Positions 11,698 to 23,500 of a stretch of 64,000 nucleotides of DNA are shown in pieces (the first letter of the stretch is position 1; the number at the start of each line of letters is the position of its first letter). This stretch comes from Coix lacryma-jobi var. lacryma-jobi (lineage: Eukaryota; Streptophyta; Magnoliopsida; Poales; Poaceae). The DNA lies in contig CM019825.1 in assembly GCA_009763385.1 (NCBI GenBank), positions 121,087,631 to 121,151,630 of the forward strand, read 5' to 3'. Below the pieces are notes generated by a model. The model worked only from the letters and a program-made list of their open reading frames with translations. It was not told the DNA's origin and did not search any database. A program made the translations under genes and the position numbers.

Positions 11698-12480
11698 ATG
11701 TCGTAGCTAGAGGATAAAGCATCAGCTGCCGACCTACAAAACCAACGAATCAAAGCATCAGATGATAGAAAAATGAAGAAGATAGAGAGATTAGGGAGGG
11801 TTAGGGTGGTTATGAATTACCTGCGCAACCGGAGCCCAGTGCTAGAAAAGATGCTGACCCAGAGGGCAGAGAAGATGACAATGACACACTATTAGCAATG
11901 ATGACAAGCGGTGGCAGAGGGACACACTAGGACAATAAACTCACATATCACCAAGATCTAGAGGGGAGAGATGGAGAGGAGAGGGAGAAGGCAGAGGCTC
12001 AGAGGGAGTGGCGAACAACGGTGATAGTCGGTGCGAGTCAATGGCACCAGAGTCAAGGTCGAAGACGGTGGCGTCGAGCTTACGCGAGGTGAGTGCAAGT
12101 GCGAGTGTGTGAGAGCGACGGCTACAGGAGGGAGTGCGTTAGGGTTAGGGTTGAAGGAGGGGGCTCCAACATCGCAGTGGCTGGGTTATATAGGAGGAGG
12201 TGGGAGCGGCGTTGTTGGCTCTAGGTCAGCTTTATCTGGGTCACGGGGTGGGGGATGTGGCCAGGTGGGTAGAGGGTCGGGTCGTTGCCGGCCACCCCCT
12301 AAAGCCGTGTCGGGCCATGCCAGTCTGCGGGCTCTAGTGACGGCCCAAGCACGACCTGGTGCTGCCATGTCGGACCAGCCCGGGCATGATGCCCTTCGGG
12401 CCGGGCCATGCTCGGGTAGGGCCAAAAGGCCGGGCCTCAGGCTGCATGGCTTTCTATAGGGTCAGCAAGGCCACCTATAA
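11698..12480 (-). other. GGCCGGGCC-rich promoter-like block, possibly the hAT 5' end
   Basis: On the minus strand this block reads as several GGCCCGGCC-like repeats (12270-12450), then TATATAAC near 12185-12195, then a pyrimidine-rich leader. GGGCCGGGCC-type repeats near the ends are common in plant hAT elements, and a hAT transposase fragment on the same strand lies just beyond the solo LTR. I therefore suggest that this is the promoter end of that hAT copy. I found no coding sequence that proves it, and no terminal inverted repeat. Confidence 0.3.
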
Positions 12481-12940
12481 CACCACTAAATCTTACAAAG
12501 AGACGTGTGGACCAACAAGATAAAGAGAAAGTGGCGAAAAGGGGTAGGTGTTGTGTGTTTTGATGATTGGAAGTTGGGATACTCAATCGTCTGTGATCCC
12601 CTCATTTATATAGAGGGGTGGTCTTTTCCCAGTACGAAACAAGTCCAAATGCAAATTTCTCACATCAAAAATAGATGCAAAAACGATTTGAAAACCAAAC
12701 CAGTTTGGACTCAGTAAAAAAGTTGACTTAGCTAACTTGGGACTCAACTAAGCTAATTAAAGTAGGATCAGGCATTGAGAGTCGAGTAGAGGAGCCTATA
12801 GGCAAGCTAGTTGTCTTCTTCTTTGCTTGTTTCTTTGTTGTTTGTTGCACCATGTATTTTCCAACACCCTTGTAATGTTAGAAACTCACTAGCATGGCTC
12901 AATTCTATGTTGGCACACTTATGAGTGTCAACATATGCCC
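12481..12940 (-). repeat. probable 3' LTR remnant of the Gypsy relic
   Basis: On the minus strand, TGTTGACACTCATAAGTGTG begins near 12937 after an A/G-rich stretch, and a TATATAAA box lies near 12608. This is the arrangement of an LTR directly downstream of the integrase remnant at 12941-13915. I cannot place the far end. The assignment is inference from position and the TGTTGACA start. Confidence 0.35.
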
Positions 12941-13915
12941 TCTATTTTTAGATGAATAAAGTATAAACCTAAAAACATAATAAAAGCACTAAATAGTGAT
13001 GATACCAACTCATTGGTTATCTAGCATCTAAGGGTGAGGTATAATCGACCATATTTGTTCTAAGGATGATACATGTATTGGCCATTGTTTGGAGAGCACT
13101 CTAAGCTTCTTCCCAAACACATGAGAAATATTATTTCAAATACCTCTCGTTGATTACTCTTGAGATTATCACCTTAAAACATCTCCAACATATATGAATT
13201 TCCAAATAATATTTTGATCACTTTACATGGATTTTTTCTACCCTGGTGATCATGCCACCTCCTTGGACTATCCTCAAATTCCTTCTTGATGAGCCTGATC
13301 AAAGTTTCATTACTAGACTCAGCTTGGTCATTGGCTTGAGCATAGTATGGATTTTATACAATTCAACAAAATCACATGCCTCCTTTCACATGACGATGTT
13401 TCTTAATATGTAGTTGACATTTGAGGGATGACGAATCTATGTATGATATGCTCAATAACAAAATCAATTACCTCCTTATGTGTCATATTTTCAAAGGAAC
13501 CGCTTCAGTCCACTTGGTGAAGTAATCCATTGCAACCAAGACAAAACAATGTCCCTTTGATGATGGGGAATGAATCTAACCAATGAAGTATAGCCCCCAA
13601 CCATGAAAAGGCCATGGCCTAATAATAGGATGAAGCATTGCAACAAGCACTAGCTGAATATTACCAAATATTAACACTCTTCACAGCCTTTGTAGTAACA
13701 AAAACAATCGGCCATCATGGTAGGACAATAAAAACTAGCTCTATGTAATAACCACTTCATCTTTGGGGTCGATTGATGTGTACCACAAATACCTTCATTG
13801 ACCTCCCCCATAGCCACATTTGCTTGATAATATCCCAAACACTTGAGAAATATCTTCAGTAGTTTTTCGATATAGCTCATCATTGTGCAAAATAAATTTG
13901 AATCCACTTTGTCGA
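12941..13915 (-). pseudogene. Gypsy integrase remnant (Tat/RIRE2-like)
   Basis: The minus strand encodes decayed integrase, the enzyme that inserts the DNA copy. The zinc-binding segment reads GICGTHQSTPKMKWLLHRA and ends in YYKGCEEC (13671-13830). The catalytic core follows with LVAMDYFTKWTEAVPLKN near 13490-13560, then a region near 13300 resembling the segment around the catalytic glutamate. Stops and frameshifts are frequent, so it is old. The upstream codons are found again at 26798, on the far side of the CACTA element, which proves that the transposon jumped into this gene. Confidence 0.75.
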
Positions 13916-14140
13916 CACTACTGCAGAAAACTTAACCGCAGCGGGCGTTTTGGCTTTACCGCAACGGGCAACAGCGTCCGCTGCGGTGCTAAGGCCACGG
14001 TTAATCGTGGCCATTACCACAGCGGGCGCTGTTGCCCGCTGTGGTAAATTATTAACCGCAGCGGTCGATTTAGGTTGCCCGCTGCGGTAACTGCTATTAA
14101 CCGCAGCGGGCTACTTATGTTGCCCGCCACGGTTATTAAT
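13916..14140. repeat. CACTA left terminal inverted repeat and subterminal repeats
   Basis: The terminal motif starts at 13916. From about 13934 the core ACCGCAGCGGGC and its reverse complement alternate, separated by short A/T-rich or CAACA-type spacers, so that neighbouring copies form inverted pairs. Some copies are degraded (ACCACAGCGGGC, ACCGCAACGGGC). In En/Spm elements such motifs bind the accessory transposase protein. Confidence 0.85.
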
Positions 14141-14382
14141 TTTGGATTAAAAAAAATAAATAATGCAGCCAGCAGAAACAACAGGATATGAATTCAAATC
14201 AAATGCAGTTTTTAAATAATTCCAGAATTCCAGAATGCTAACAGAATTCCAGATTTCTAACAGATATATATATATATATATATGCACATATAAACCATCT
14301 GGACATAACATACAAAGTCACTTAGTTGTTTGTTGTCATCATATACACATTGACTTAGTTGATTTCAAATTCAAATTACAAT

Positions 14383-17300
14383 TCATAGTTCAACTTGATG
14401 AACGTAATCTGTCGGACGAAGTATTGTGTTCCATTTGTGGAGCTTCTCGTATTGGGGTAGCAACGCCAGCTCAGATTCGTTGTCGAAGAACGTTTCTCCT
14501 TCGAGAATGCATTTCTCCATTACAAACTTGCATATGTCCGCCTTGACTTGTTTAAAGCACATCCTGCGGCTCTGCTGCTCTCCCCAATACTTGACACCTT
14601 CCTTGAGCTTCTTCCAGCTATTGGTGTACTCCTTGCTTTCCCTTAGAAACTCGCATGTGTACAAGCCACATGTCTTCGATCCTAGTGGCCGTTTGGCGCA
14701 CTGCACGATTGATACACAAGCATTAGAACCCATATATATGTATGAAACATGAATTGAACCTTTGAAATACTTACTAGGAAATCTCGTCGGATTTTGAGGT
14801 GGTACCTATCCTTGTCCTTGAACTTTTGAGTTCTTCGGTCCTAGAATCCAGGCACCTTTTTGTATTCCTTATAAGCGCTGTACGAAATATAATAGTTTTA
14901 GCCACCATTTAAAAACGTATGGTAACCGTAACTGATGAAAAAGCTGGATGACTTACTTTTTCAGATAATCTTCGAATGCCTTGTACCCTTGCTTGTTTGG
15001 TACGCTCAACGAGTCAAACACACAGGCCCTGCCATCTTGAGGGTATATTATAAAAGCGACCCAGTGGCCACCCACGAGGCCCTGGCTGCACCATTGCAAC
15101 AAAATAGAGTTTATGATGGTGAGAAGGCATGATATGCTAGCGACTTAGGTGTACGTATATGTATTTGACTTACCCAAAGTGATAGGCAGCCATTATACAC
15201 TCTGGCCCATCCGGCTTGATCTTCTTCATGCATTCTAGTATATAATTTTTCAACTTAGTCTTCTCGGCTTTCTTATTTTCTTCATATTTCTTCTCTCGCT
15301 GTTGAACTGTCATCTCTGGATCAGTGATCTCGAAACCCTTGATGACTCTTTCAGCAATATGTGCAGGAGAGAGGTAGAGTACAGGACGTGTCTTTTTATT
15401 ACTTACAGTGACCGTCATGCTGCACGGACAAGTCATCGTGACATAATAAGTATAGAACTATGGAAAATACGAATGTAGTGATCTGTGGAAGTTGCATTCA
15501 TCGCTTACAGTGTGAATAGGGTGATTTGAACGATGTCCAGGTCTTCTTCCCGCATCAGGTTGTACATGTCTCTAAAGTCGACGGGTAGGTGCATTTTGTT
15601 ACCAGCGGGCAAGTGGAAGTACTCCGTGGGAATCTTGACGTTAAAACTTGACATCCCGACTTTTGCAGCTTCCATGTACCATAGATGGAACCTCCTTGTA
15701 TCCCACTTTTCCTCGTCGATGAGCTGGGCCTTGGGAATCATGAACTTCCCGCACACATAGTGGCCAGGGCAGTCTTCGGCCTCATCAAATAGTTGATGGG
15801 TAGTTTCAGGCCTGGCAAACGATGGATAGGGATGTTAGTAGCATATATACTATGGACGTGGTATTATGCTCAATGTTACCATACCTTTCGAACGTGAGCG
15901 TGTACGGGAGCTTGTCGGTGGACATTCTTGGATTCTTGGTGGGCGGGGGAGGACATTGGCTTATGGTTGACGGGGGAGGGGTCTTCGTCCTTGTTGCCTC
16001 CCCCGTCGTGCCTCCCTGTTGCTCGTTTATGCTTGGCTGGCTTGTCGTTGTCGTGTTGTCGCCCTTACCGGCCTCTGAGCTTCTTGCCTCATTGACCAGG
16101 TCGATCGGCGGACTATTTGGAGGCGGGGGAGACACAGTTCCCATGTCAGTGCCCTTTTCCTTTTCCCCGCCATCACCTTCTACCTTTTCCTTGTCCCCGC
16201 CTTTGCTACCACCTTCTCCTTTGTCCTTTCCCTTGCCCTTGTCCCCGCCCTTTTCTTCGTCATCATCGCTGTCATGATCTGGATCTTCTGGAGGACAAGA
16301 TCCGGCGGCTGATGGTTGTGATGCTGGTGTTGGCGTTGGAGTTGGCGTCCGAGCAATGATCTCGATGTCCTTGCGGTTCCATAGGACTTCCAATCCAAGT
16401 GCCTGCCCTAGGTGCCTGGCCGGTTGTAGGTTGGGATGGTCCAATTCAAAATGTTCCTAGTCGAGAACGTGCCATAACGGGCTCACGACCACATAGTCTT
16501 CAGGGATGTTGTCTTTGTTGAAGTCGTGAATATCGTGGGGTGCAAGAATGCATCCCTCGGTCACCACCATCTTCTTGGACCTTCCGAACGGGATGAGGAG
16601 TTGGACGTGCTGGTTTTCATTGAAGTCCTCGTTCGAGACCCTTGGGCGATCCTCGTTCATCGGCAGTAAGGCTTTCTTTTCCTTTGCTTGAGGATTGGGC
16701 AGCCCATGGTGATCAAACATCTTCGACCTCATCGCGACCATCTCCGGGTCGTTGCTCGTGAAGGCTTCCTTTATTCAGCTTTTGATCATTTCAGCCACGC
16801 CTTCATTGAAGCCCTTCTTATATAGCTCATCTTTATACCTCTGCCTGGACTTGTATGTGGCCGCGTCGGATTGCCACGACTCAACCGACTTCCAGCTCAT
16901 CTTCGACCCGACACCACGAACGCGGCCGTGGTGCTCGGGGGTTCCTAGGACCTCGGTGAGCAAGTCGTGGCCCCGGCAGACCACGATGTTGTCCTTAAGC
17001 TTTGCTTTCTCCATCAAAGTCTTCTCAACGTCCTCGAGGTGGGGCTCGTTAAACTTGGTCGCCCCGGGCTTCAGCCTCTTTGGAATGCGGGCCCTCATGT
17101 AGTCCTTTGCCCTTGGGTCGATGCCCTCATACGGATCTGGATCCCCGGCAGCCTGTCTTGCTTGTTCTTCTTGCTGCCACTTGGTCCTCTGACCGGCAAA
17201 GCCAGTCATGCCCAAGTGGTGAGGATTCTTGTTCCTCTTCGCGAGCTCACTGAACTTAGCGCTCTTTTCCTCTGCTTCTTGCGTCTTTCTCATTTTGCAG

Positions 17301-18058
17301 AAAGCGTCCCACATGTGTGCCTTGACCATATTGTACTTCAGCAGTAGCGACTTCCCCTTCTTCAGGTAATTTCTGGTCAGCATGGACCTGAAGTTGCGAA
17401 GCGCAGTCGACGCCACGTGCAAAGCCCACTCCTGGCACTTCTCCATGTCAGCTGAGGGCGGATATCTGAATCTCCTTGTCACCTCACCCCATACATTGTT
17501 TTTTATGTCAGCAGGGACGTCGTGCCAGTTGGGCCAAGTGATCTCCACCTTATCCTTGGCTATACACGCCACTTGATTGCTGAACTTGCCAATGACTGTA
17601 TCTGGAGCTATTGGGTTTCCCTCTAGCCCCACCGCATTGATGACATGCACCTCATTTGCTTTGTCCAACTTGTGCCTCCCGTGTTGTCCCCTCACCCTCT
17701 TCTGGCCCTTAGATTTGGACGAAGAGGTTTCCGTAGAGGGAGCAGGGGCTTCTTCCTCCCTAACCGCGTCTTCGTCCCTGAACTCGAGCTGACGAGGCAC
17801 AAACGACAGCTGTTGACAAGAGTCTCTTGCCTTTAGTTTTTCGCACGCATCATTGTACATGTTAGAAAGCCAGCATGTTGCGTAAACCTCGAAGTCGTGA
17901 CTATGTGCTTCGTCCGCCCCCGGTTCGTACATCGGATCGTTGTCCACCTCCGTATGCTGCTTCTTCGGTGGTGGAGTCACGGACGCCCCACTCATGAAGC
18001 TGGTTGACGAGGAGCTAGGGGTAGGGTCCCTCCATTCATTTGTTTTGTCTTCCGCCAT
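14383..18058 (-). pseudogene. CACTA accessory gene: Transposase_24-like domain fused to a C48 (Ulp1-type) cysteine protease domain
   Basis: ATG is at 18058. The first 427 codons match the plant Transposase_24 (Ptta/En/Spm) family: an acidic N-terminus, a basic QKRVRGQHGRHKLD segment, then the core with KVEITWPNWHDVPADIKNN. Next come a short conserved module (16457-16741) and a low-complexity P/T/K/E/G linker (15890-16444). A C48 protease domain follows over several exons: GHWVAFIIYP (His) and CVFDSLSVP (Asp) near 15010-15080, then QCAKRPLGS (Gln) and TCGLYTCEF (Cys) near 14650-14705, the full H-D-Q-C set of SUMO/ubiquitin-like proteases. Introns with GT-AG ends are visible, for example 15812-15884 and 15420-15508, and exon phases fit. 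In-frame stops near 16775 and 16457 and in the KVPGF segment near 14848 break it; at least the 16457 stop looks like a former CAG. Confidence 0.8.
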
Positions 18059-18349
18059 TTCAGTTCTACATATACACAGACGCGTATATAATATGATCAG
18101 TTCAAAGCTTTTGAATAAAAAATGACACGTATAAGTTTTTGGCTTAGATTTGCCCCTAGGTCAACACGTCACTGCTAAACTGGTTACTTGTAAAATACAA
18201 GCCATCCTAGTATAGCAACTGACTCATCATAGAAAGTAGGGGGCAATTGATCATCTTCACCGCTGCCTCAGCATAGATAGAAGGGGTCACATCATCGCAT
18301 TTGCCACTACCTCAGCTTACAAGTTTGAAAAAAATCATCAATGCAAATG

Positions 18350-18690
18350 CCGTAGTAGGGAGTAGGGAGAGTAGTAACAGAGAGTAGTAGTAGGGAGAGG
18401 AGTATAAAGAGAGGAGTATAAAGAGAGGAGTAGGGATAGTAGTAACAGAGGACTAGTAGGGAGAGTTGTATAGAGAGTAGTATAGAGAGGACTAGTACAG
18501 AGACTAGGTAGAGAGTAGGGACAGGAGTAGTACAGTAGTATAGAGTAGTAACAGAGAGGAGTAGTAGGGAGAGGAGTATAGAGAGAAGTAGGGGGAGTAG
18601 TAACAGAGAGGAGTAGTAGGGAGAGGAGTAGTTCAATAGTATAGAGTAGTAGTGAAGCACTAGTACAAAGTAGTAGTAGAGAGTAGGGCA
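18350..18690. repeat. purine-rich AGTAG/GAGAG low-complexity array
   Basis: About 340 bases consist almost only of A, G and T on the plus strand, in irregular repeats of AGTAGTAGGGAGAGGAGTATA type. It lies between the accessory-gene start codon and its likely promoter, so it would be in a 5' intron or leader and would be pyrimidine-rich in the transcript. A second, simpler block of AGTAGTAAGTAG repeats lies at about 18815-19020. Confidence 0.7.
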
Positions 18691-18814
18691 TTTGCATAGT
18701 GTAAAAAAAACATCACAGGGCATCATAGGCCGCAAATAAAAAAGCATCAGATGGCATCATAGGTAGTGGCATTTGCATAGTAGGGTAAAAAGGCATCAAA
18801 GTTCATCATAGGCA

Positions 18815-19020
18815 GCAAATAGTAAGTAGACAGTAGTAACCAGTAGTAAGTAGCAAGTAGACAGAAGATAAGTAGATAGGAGTACTAGCAATAGAGAAGT
18901 AGTAGAGAAGTAGTAAGTAGCAGTAGTAAGTAGGAAGTAGTAGATAAAGGTAAGTAGTAGAGAAGTAGTAATAGTTAGCAGTAGTAAGTAGTAAGTAGAA
19001 GTAGTAGATAGAGGTGTAGA
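18815..19020. repeat. AGTAGTAAGTAG-type simple repeats
   Basis: Degenerate repeats of AGTAGTAAGTAG, AGTAGAGAAGTAG and related words. It follows the larger purine-rich array after a 120-base spacer that has GGCATTTGCATAGT and GGCATCATAGG phrases in several copies. Confidence 0.65.
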
Positions 19021-19093
19021 CAGTGATATCAAAGGAATAACACTGGGTATATGAAGTCAGAATATGGGGAGTAGCAGTAGTTTACTCTGAATT

Positions 19094-19254
19094 ATATATG
19101 TGCTTATCTCCATGCTGATCTTATACAAGGAGTTCGAATCCAGCCATCTCCAACATGAATATAGAGTTACAGTGCAACATCTCTGATCAACATGGAGATA
19201 TACAAGGAGTTCTCCATGTGTTTTCCAGCATGGAGACAAAAGATAAGCACATAT
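19094..19254. repeat. imperfect inverted repeat around a 110-base loop
   Basis: The left arm ATATGTGCTTATCTCCATGCTG (around 19097-19117) is matched by an imperfect reverse complement at about 19226-19253 (CAGCATGGAGAC ... AGATAAGCACAT). It might be a small MITE-like insertion or simply part of the leader. No flanking duplication was established. Confidence 0.4.
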
Positions 19255-19359
19255 TCACTAATCATAATGATGAAGATGCAGTGCAGATTATAAAAATAAA
19301 AATGTAGAGTTACAGTCTTGTTCTGAAAATGCCAACTGAAAAACCTGATATCTTATTGA

Positions 19360-19640
19360 AAAACCATAGGAAATGATAGAACCATAGATCATATCAGTGA
19401 CTAATAATTAAGAAATGACTGAACCATAGATCATATCAGTGACTAATAATTAAGAAATGATCATATCAGTGACTAATCATACCTATATATGTCAGTGACT
19501 AAAGCCATTGATTAATAATTCATTGATTAATCATATATATGTCAGTGACTAAAGCCATATATAAAATTCATACCTATATATATGTCAGTGACTAAAGCCA
19601 TAGATCATATCAGTGACTAATAATTCATCTCAAACCATGT
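19360..19640. repeat. tandem repeats with CATATCAGTGACTAA
   Basis: The phrase ATCATATCAGTGACTAATAAT recurs in a tandem arrangement, first with about a 54-base period and then in shorter mixed units with CTATATATGTCAGTGACTAAAGCC. It is non-coding and lies in the leader/intron part of the CACTA accessory gene. Confidence 0.65.
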
Positions 19641-20273
19641 TCAGGAGGTTAGTGAAATTAGCTATTGCTTAAACAAGTTTAGGAGGTTAGTGGAGGCAAA
19701 GCCATAGATCATATCAGTGACTAATCATCTCAAACCCTACATCAGTGACTAAGTCATCTCAAGAAGCAGGGCATCATCACATAGAAGCATGGCATCACAT
19801 AGAAGCATGGCATCGTCTCAAACGAGGAAGAAGAGGTTATGAACTCACATCGGGCTCCTGGCGATGCTCCGGCGGTGGATGAGCTCCAAGCGATGGGCAG
19901 TGGCGGTGGGCTAGGGCACCGACGGACTCCTGGCGGCGGGCGGGCTTCAGGCGATGCTCCCGCGGCGTATAGGCTCCAGGCGATGCTCCCGCGGCGAATA
20001 GGCTCCAGGTGAGGCTCCAGGCGATGCTTTGGCGGAGATGGCGGTGGCGGCGGGCTAGGGCACCGACGGGCGTGGCTCCGACTTTGGCGGCACTAGGGCA
20101 CCAATAGTGGAGGAGGAAGGGCGCTAGGGTTTCGGTCGGGCAGTGCGCTGCTTCCTCGGTGAGGGCGGTGGGGGAGGACGGCGGCGGCGGCAATGGCGTT
20201 GCGGCGGCGATGGTGAATTTCGACAGCCCTTCGGGGTGAATTTATGATGCACGAAGGACTGAAATGCCCTTCA

Positions 20274-20432
20274 GTGTAGCGGGGCTTATATAGGCAAGGA
20301 GTAACCGCAGCGGGCAACATAAGGAGCCCGCTGCGGTTAATATTTACCGCAGCGGACTCCTTATGTTGCCCGCTGCGGTTAATAACAAATAACCGCAGCG
20401 GACACATTAAGATGCCCACTGCGGTTATGACA
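20274..20432 (-). promoter_or_regulatory. internal CACTA promoter: TATA box with subterminal-type repeats
   Basis: On the minus strand the order is a cluster of paired GCCCGCTGCGGTT/AACCGCAGCGGGC repeats (20301-20432), then TATATAAG (20286-20293), then a leader reaching toward the accessory gene ATG at 18058. The same arrangement stands at the right terminus (26512-26760), and the two stretches share phrases such as CCGCAGCGGGCAAC followed by TAAGGAGCCCGCTGC. It therefore looks like a duplicated element end now acting as a gene promoter. Promoter function is inferred from layout. Confidence 0.6.
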
Positions 20433-20574
20433 AAGATTTGTTATTAATAATATTAACTTATTCATGAGTCATTAACAAATTGAGAATTGTTATTAATAAT
20501 ATTAACTTATTAACAAAATCTATTACAAAACTTGTCCACTACATTATTACATAGACATGTGGCATATATACATC

Positions 20575-23500
20575 CTATTTTGGTGCTGGCGCTTTCACGG
20601 ACCGCTTCTCACCATCGGGACGGGCCCAGGGCTTCATACCGCTCTTGTTGCAACGGTCCTCAATGGCCTTAATCTTCTTTGCAAAATCGGTAAAAAGTTG
20701 GAGCTCTGCATAATTATTGTATTGTTCTGGGCTTTGGACCCCATCAGCTCCAACAATCCGATGCTTTCCTGACACGACCACATGCCTCTTTGGGTCCTCC
20801 AGATAGATATAGTAGGCCACTTGCGCGACATTCGTTGCAAGTATCCATTGGTCATCTTTGTACCCGATACTTTTGAGGTTCACGGTGGTTAGCCCGAAAC
20901 TGTCGACCGCAACCGCTTTGGGGTTTACCCAGTGGCAACGGAAGACGGTTACACATACGTCCTTGCCATAGTCAAGTTCCCATATTTCTTTGATCTGCCC
21001 ATAGTATTGCGTCCTCGTGTTTGTGGCCTCATCGACGCCCTCATATCGAACACCGTAGTTCTGTGCCGCGCTCTTCTTGTCCTTCTCTTTCGTGTGGAAC
21101 ATGTACCCCTTCACATCGTACCCTTGCCACATCGTGATTTGGCTTGACGGGCCTTGCAGAAGCTTCTGCACGGTCTCCGTATCTTCATCATCAGGGCATC
21201 TTTCTAGGGGTACGTGTTGCTCTTTGAGCCAATCTATGAAACTGTTCATGTGCTCATTCTGGACCCATGCCTCTGTGCGTTGTCCGTCATTAGCGGTGTG
21301 GATCTCTTCTATGTGCCTCTCGACATATTTCTCCATGCTCACCAACTGATGAAGGATGTTGTAATGAGCTTGTTCAATCTCCTTGTATGGTATATCAGTG
21401 CGAACTTTTTGGCCCGTGCACCCCATGCCCACGGTTCTGCCCTCATGCTGATGGACAGGCAACCCAATCGCTCTCCCATCTTTTATGTACCTCATACACC
21501 AGTTCACTGCCTCTTCAGTTGTGTACGCCTCCATCATAGAGCCCTCCAGGTGAGCACGGTTATGAACATATCTGTTGAGGGTGGACATGAACCGCTCGTA
21601 CGTCCACATCTCGTGTAGGTACACAGGGCCTAGTTGCTCGATCTGATCCACCATGTGCATCATCAGGTGTACCATAATATCAAAATATGATGGGGGGAAA
21701 GCACAGCTCAAGCTGGCAAAGTGTCTCCGCGATGAAGTCCTTAAGGGAAGGGAGGTCAGCCTTACCGATGACCTTCTGCGTGATGCGGTTAAAGAAGTAT
21801 GATATCCGAGTGACCACCATCTTCACGTACTCTGGACCGATAACCCTTATCACAATTTGAACGAACATCGTCAGCATGATGTGGCAGTCATGTGCATTGT
21901 AGCCAGTCAATGTGAGGTCTTTCAAGGAGACGAGGCTCTTAATGTTGGAAGAGAAACCGGTCGGCACCTTGATACCCCTAAGAAGGTTGAGCATAGCAGT
22001 CTTCTCGCCATGCCTTAGGTTGTAGGCCGCACCTGGAAGATCGACTTTACCATTATGAGGTGACCAAGGGTGAAGGTCCTACCTGATGCCCTGGTTGAGA
22101 AGATCCGTCCGTGACTTTAGACCATCCTTCGTCTTTCCCAGAATGTCCAACAGGACACCAATCGTGCTATCAAAGACATTCTTCTCGAGATGCATACAAT
22201 CGATGGCATGAGGTGTTTTCAGTGTCTTCCAATATGACAGGTATTCGAAGAAAATCGACCTCTTCTTGAAAGGAACAGAGGGGACCTGCGACCCTTCCTC
22301 TGTCGTGTCTCGCTTTCGCTTCCTCGTTTGTTTTGTCCCCTCCTCTGGTGGCTTCTTCTTATTCCCAAACTCGATCTGATCAATATCCTTCACCATCTCA
22401 TACACCTTTGGCCCCCAACTAGTCTGCATCGGTGGTTCACCCTGTGGCTCGCCCTGATCATCGAACAATTGATTCATGACACTTCTTCTATATCTGTGCC
22501 TTTTCGGAAGGAACTGCATGTGCCTCATGTAGACCATCTTGTTCGATCCCTTGAGGTAAGTGTAGCATGTCTCGTCGATGCACATTACGCAGCCGGTCTT
22601 CCCTTTGATCTGCCCCGACAGTGAGAAGGGGCCGGGGTAGTCGGTGATGGTGACAAAGATGATGGATTTTAGGGTGAACTTCTCCTTGAGGGACGCATCC
22701 ACCATCTCTACCCCAACATCAAATAGCTCCTTCATTTCCTCCATTACCGGCTCGAGGAAAACATCGATATCGTTGTCGGGCTGCTTCGGTCCCGAGATAA
22801 GCATGGTCAATAGAAGATACCTGCGCCTCTGACATAGATGGGGAGGTAGGCTGTAGATGGTCAGTACGACCGGCCAGTTGCTGTGGGAGCTGCTCAGCTC
22901 GCCGAACGGATTCATCCCATTGGTGCTCAGCGCGAACCGAACGTTCCTGGGATCTTTGCCAAATTGCGGGTAGGCCTTGTCGAAATCTTTCCACTACTGG
23001 CCATCGGAGGGGTGCCGCAGCATGCCATTGTCCTTCAAGCGGTCAGCTGATACATGCCAGGACATGAGCTTCGCGTCCTCTGGGTTCCCAAATAGCGCAC
23101 GGAGGTGGTCGATCACTGGCATGTACCACACCGACAGTGCCAGACTTCTCCTCAACGTGTAACCCTCTTCTTCCTCGTACTGCTGATGAGCCGAGATGCG
23201 ATTGGTTGCAACACTGCTCTTCTTGACACCCTTCTTCTTCTTCCTCTGACCACCTCGCAAGGCCTCATCGTCGTCTGCATCCACGCGACAGCCAGCATTT
23301 CTCTTGTAGCGACTGGCGCCACAGTGCGGACAACTCGTCAAATTCTCATACTTTGTGCCCCGATAGAGGATGCAGTGGTTAGGGCAGACATCGAACTTTC
23401 TAAGCTTCATCGCCACTGGCCGGATAAGCTTCTTCGCCCGATATGTATTTGCTGGAATCTTGTTACTCGTCGGGAATGTTTTAGCAAGGTAGCCTAACAG

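Noticed and set aside
12031..12459. 142-codon plus-strand ORF
   Set aside because: It is G/R-rich and overlaps GGCCGGGCC repeats. The composition explains it, and the opposite strand looks like a promoter.
15822..16277. 151-codon plus-strand ORF, rich in P, S and F
   Set aside because: It is the shadow of the charged low-complexity linker of the CACTA gene on the minus strand.
18307..18747. 146-codon minus-strand ORF, rich in L, S, Y and T
   Set aside because: It is the translation of the purine-rich simple-repeat array; two overlapping frames give the same low-complexity protein.
19837..20193. 118-codon minus-strand ORF between the internal CACTA promoter and the accessory gene
   Set aside because: It lies in a G/C-rich leader with repeated GGCTCCAGGCGATGCT words, is not in phase with the gene by any clear splice, and has no family match.
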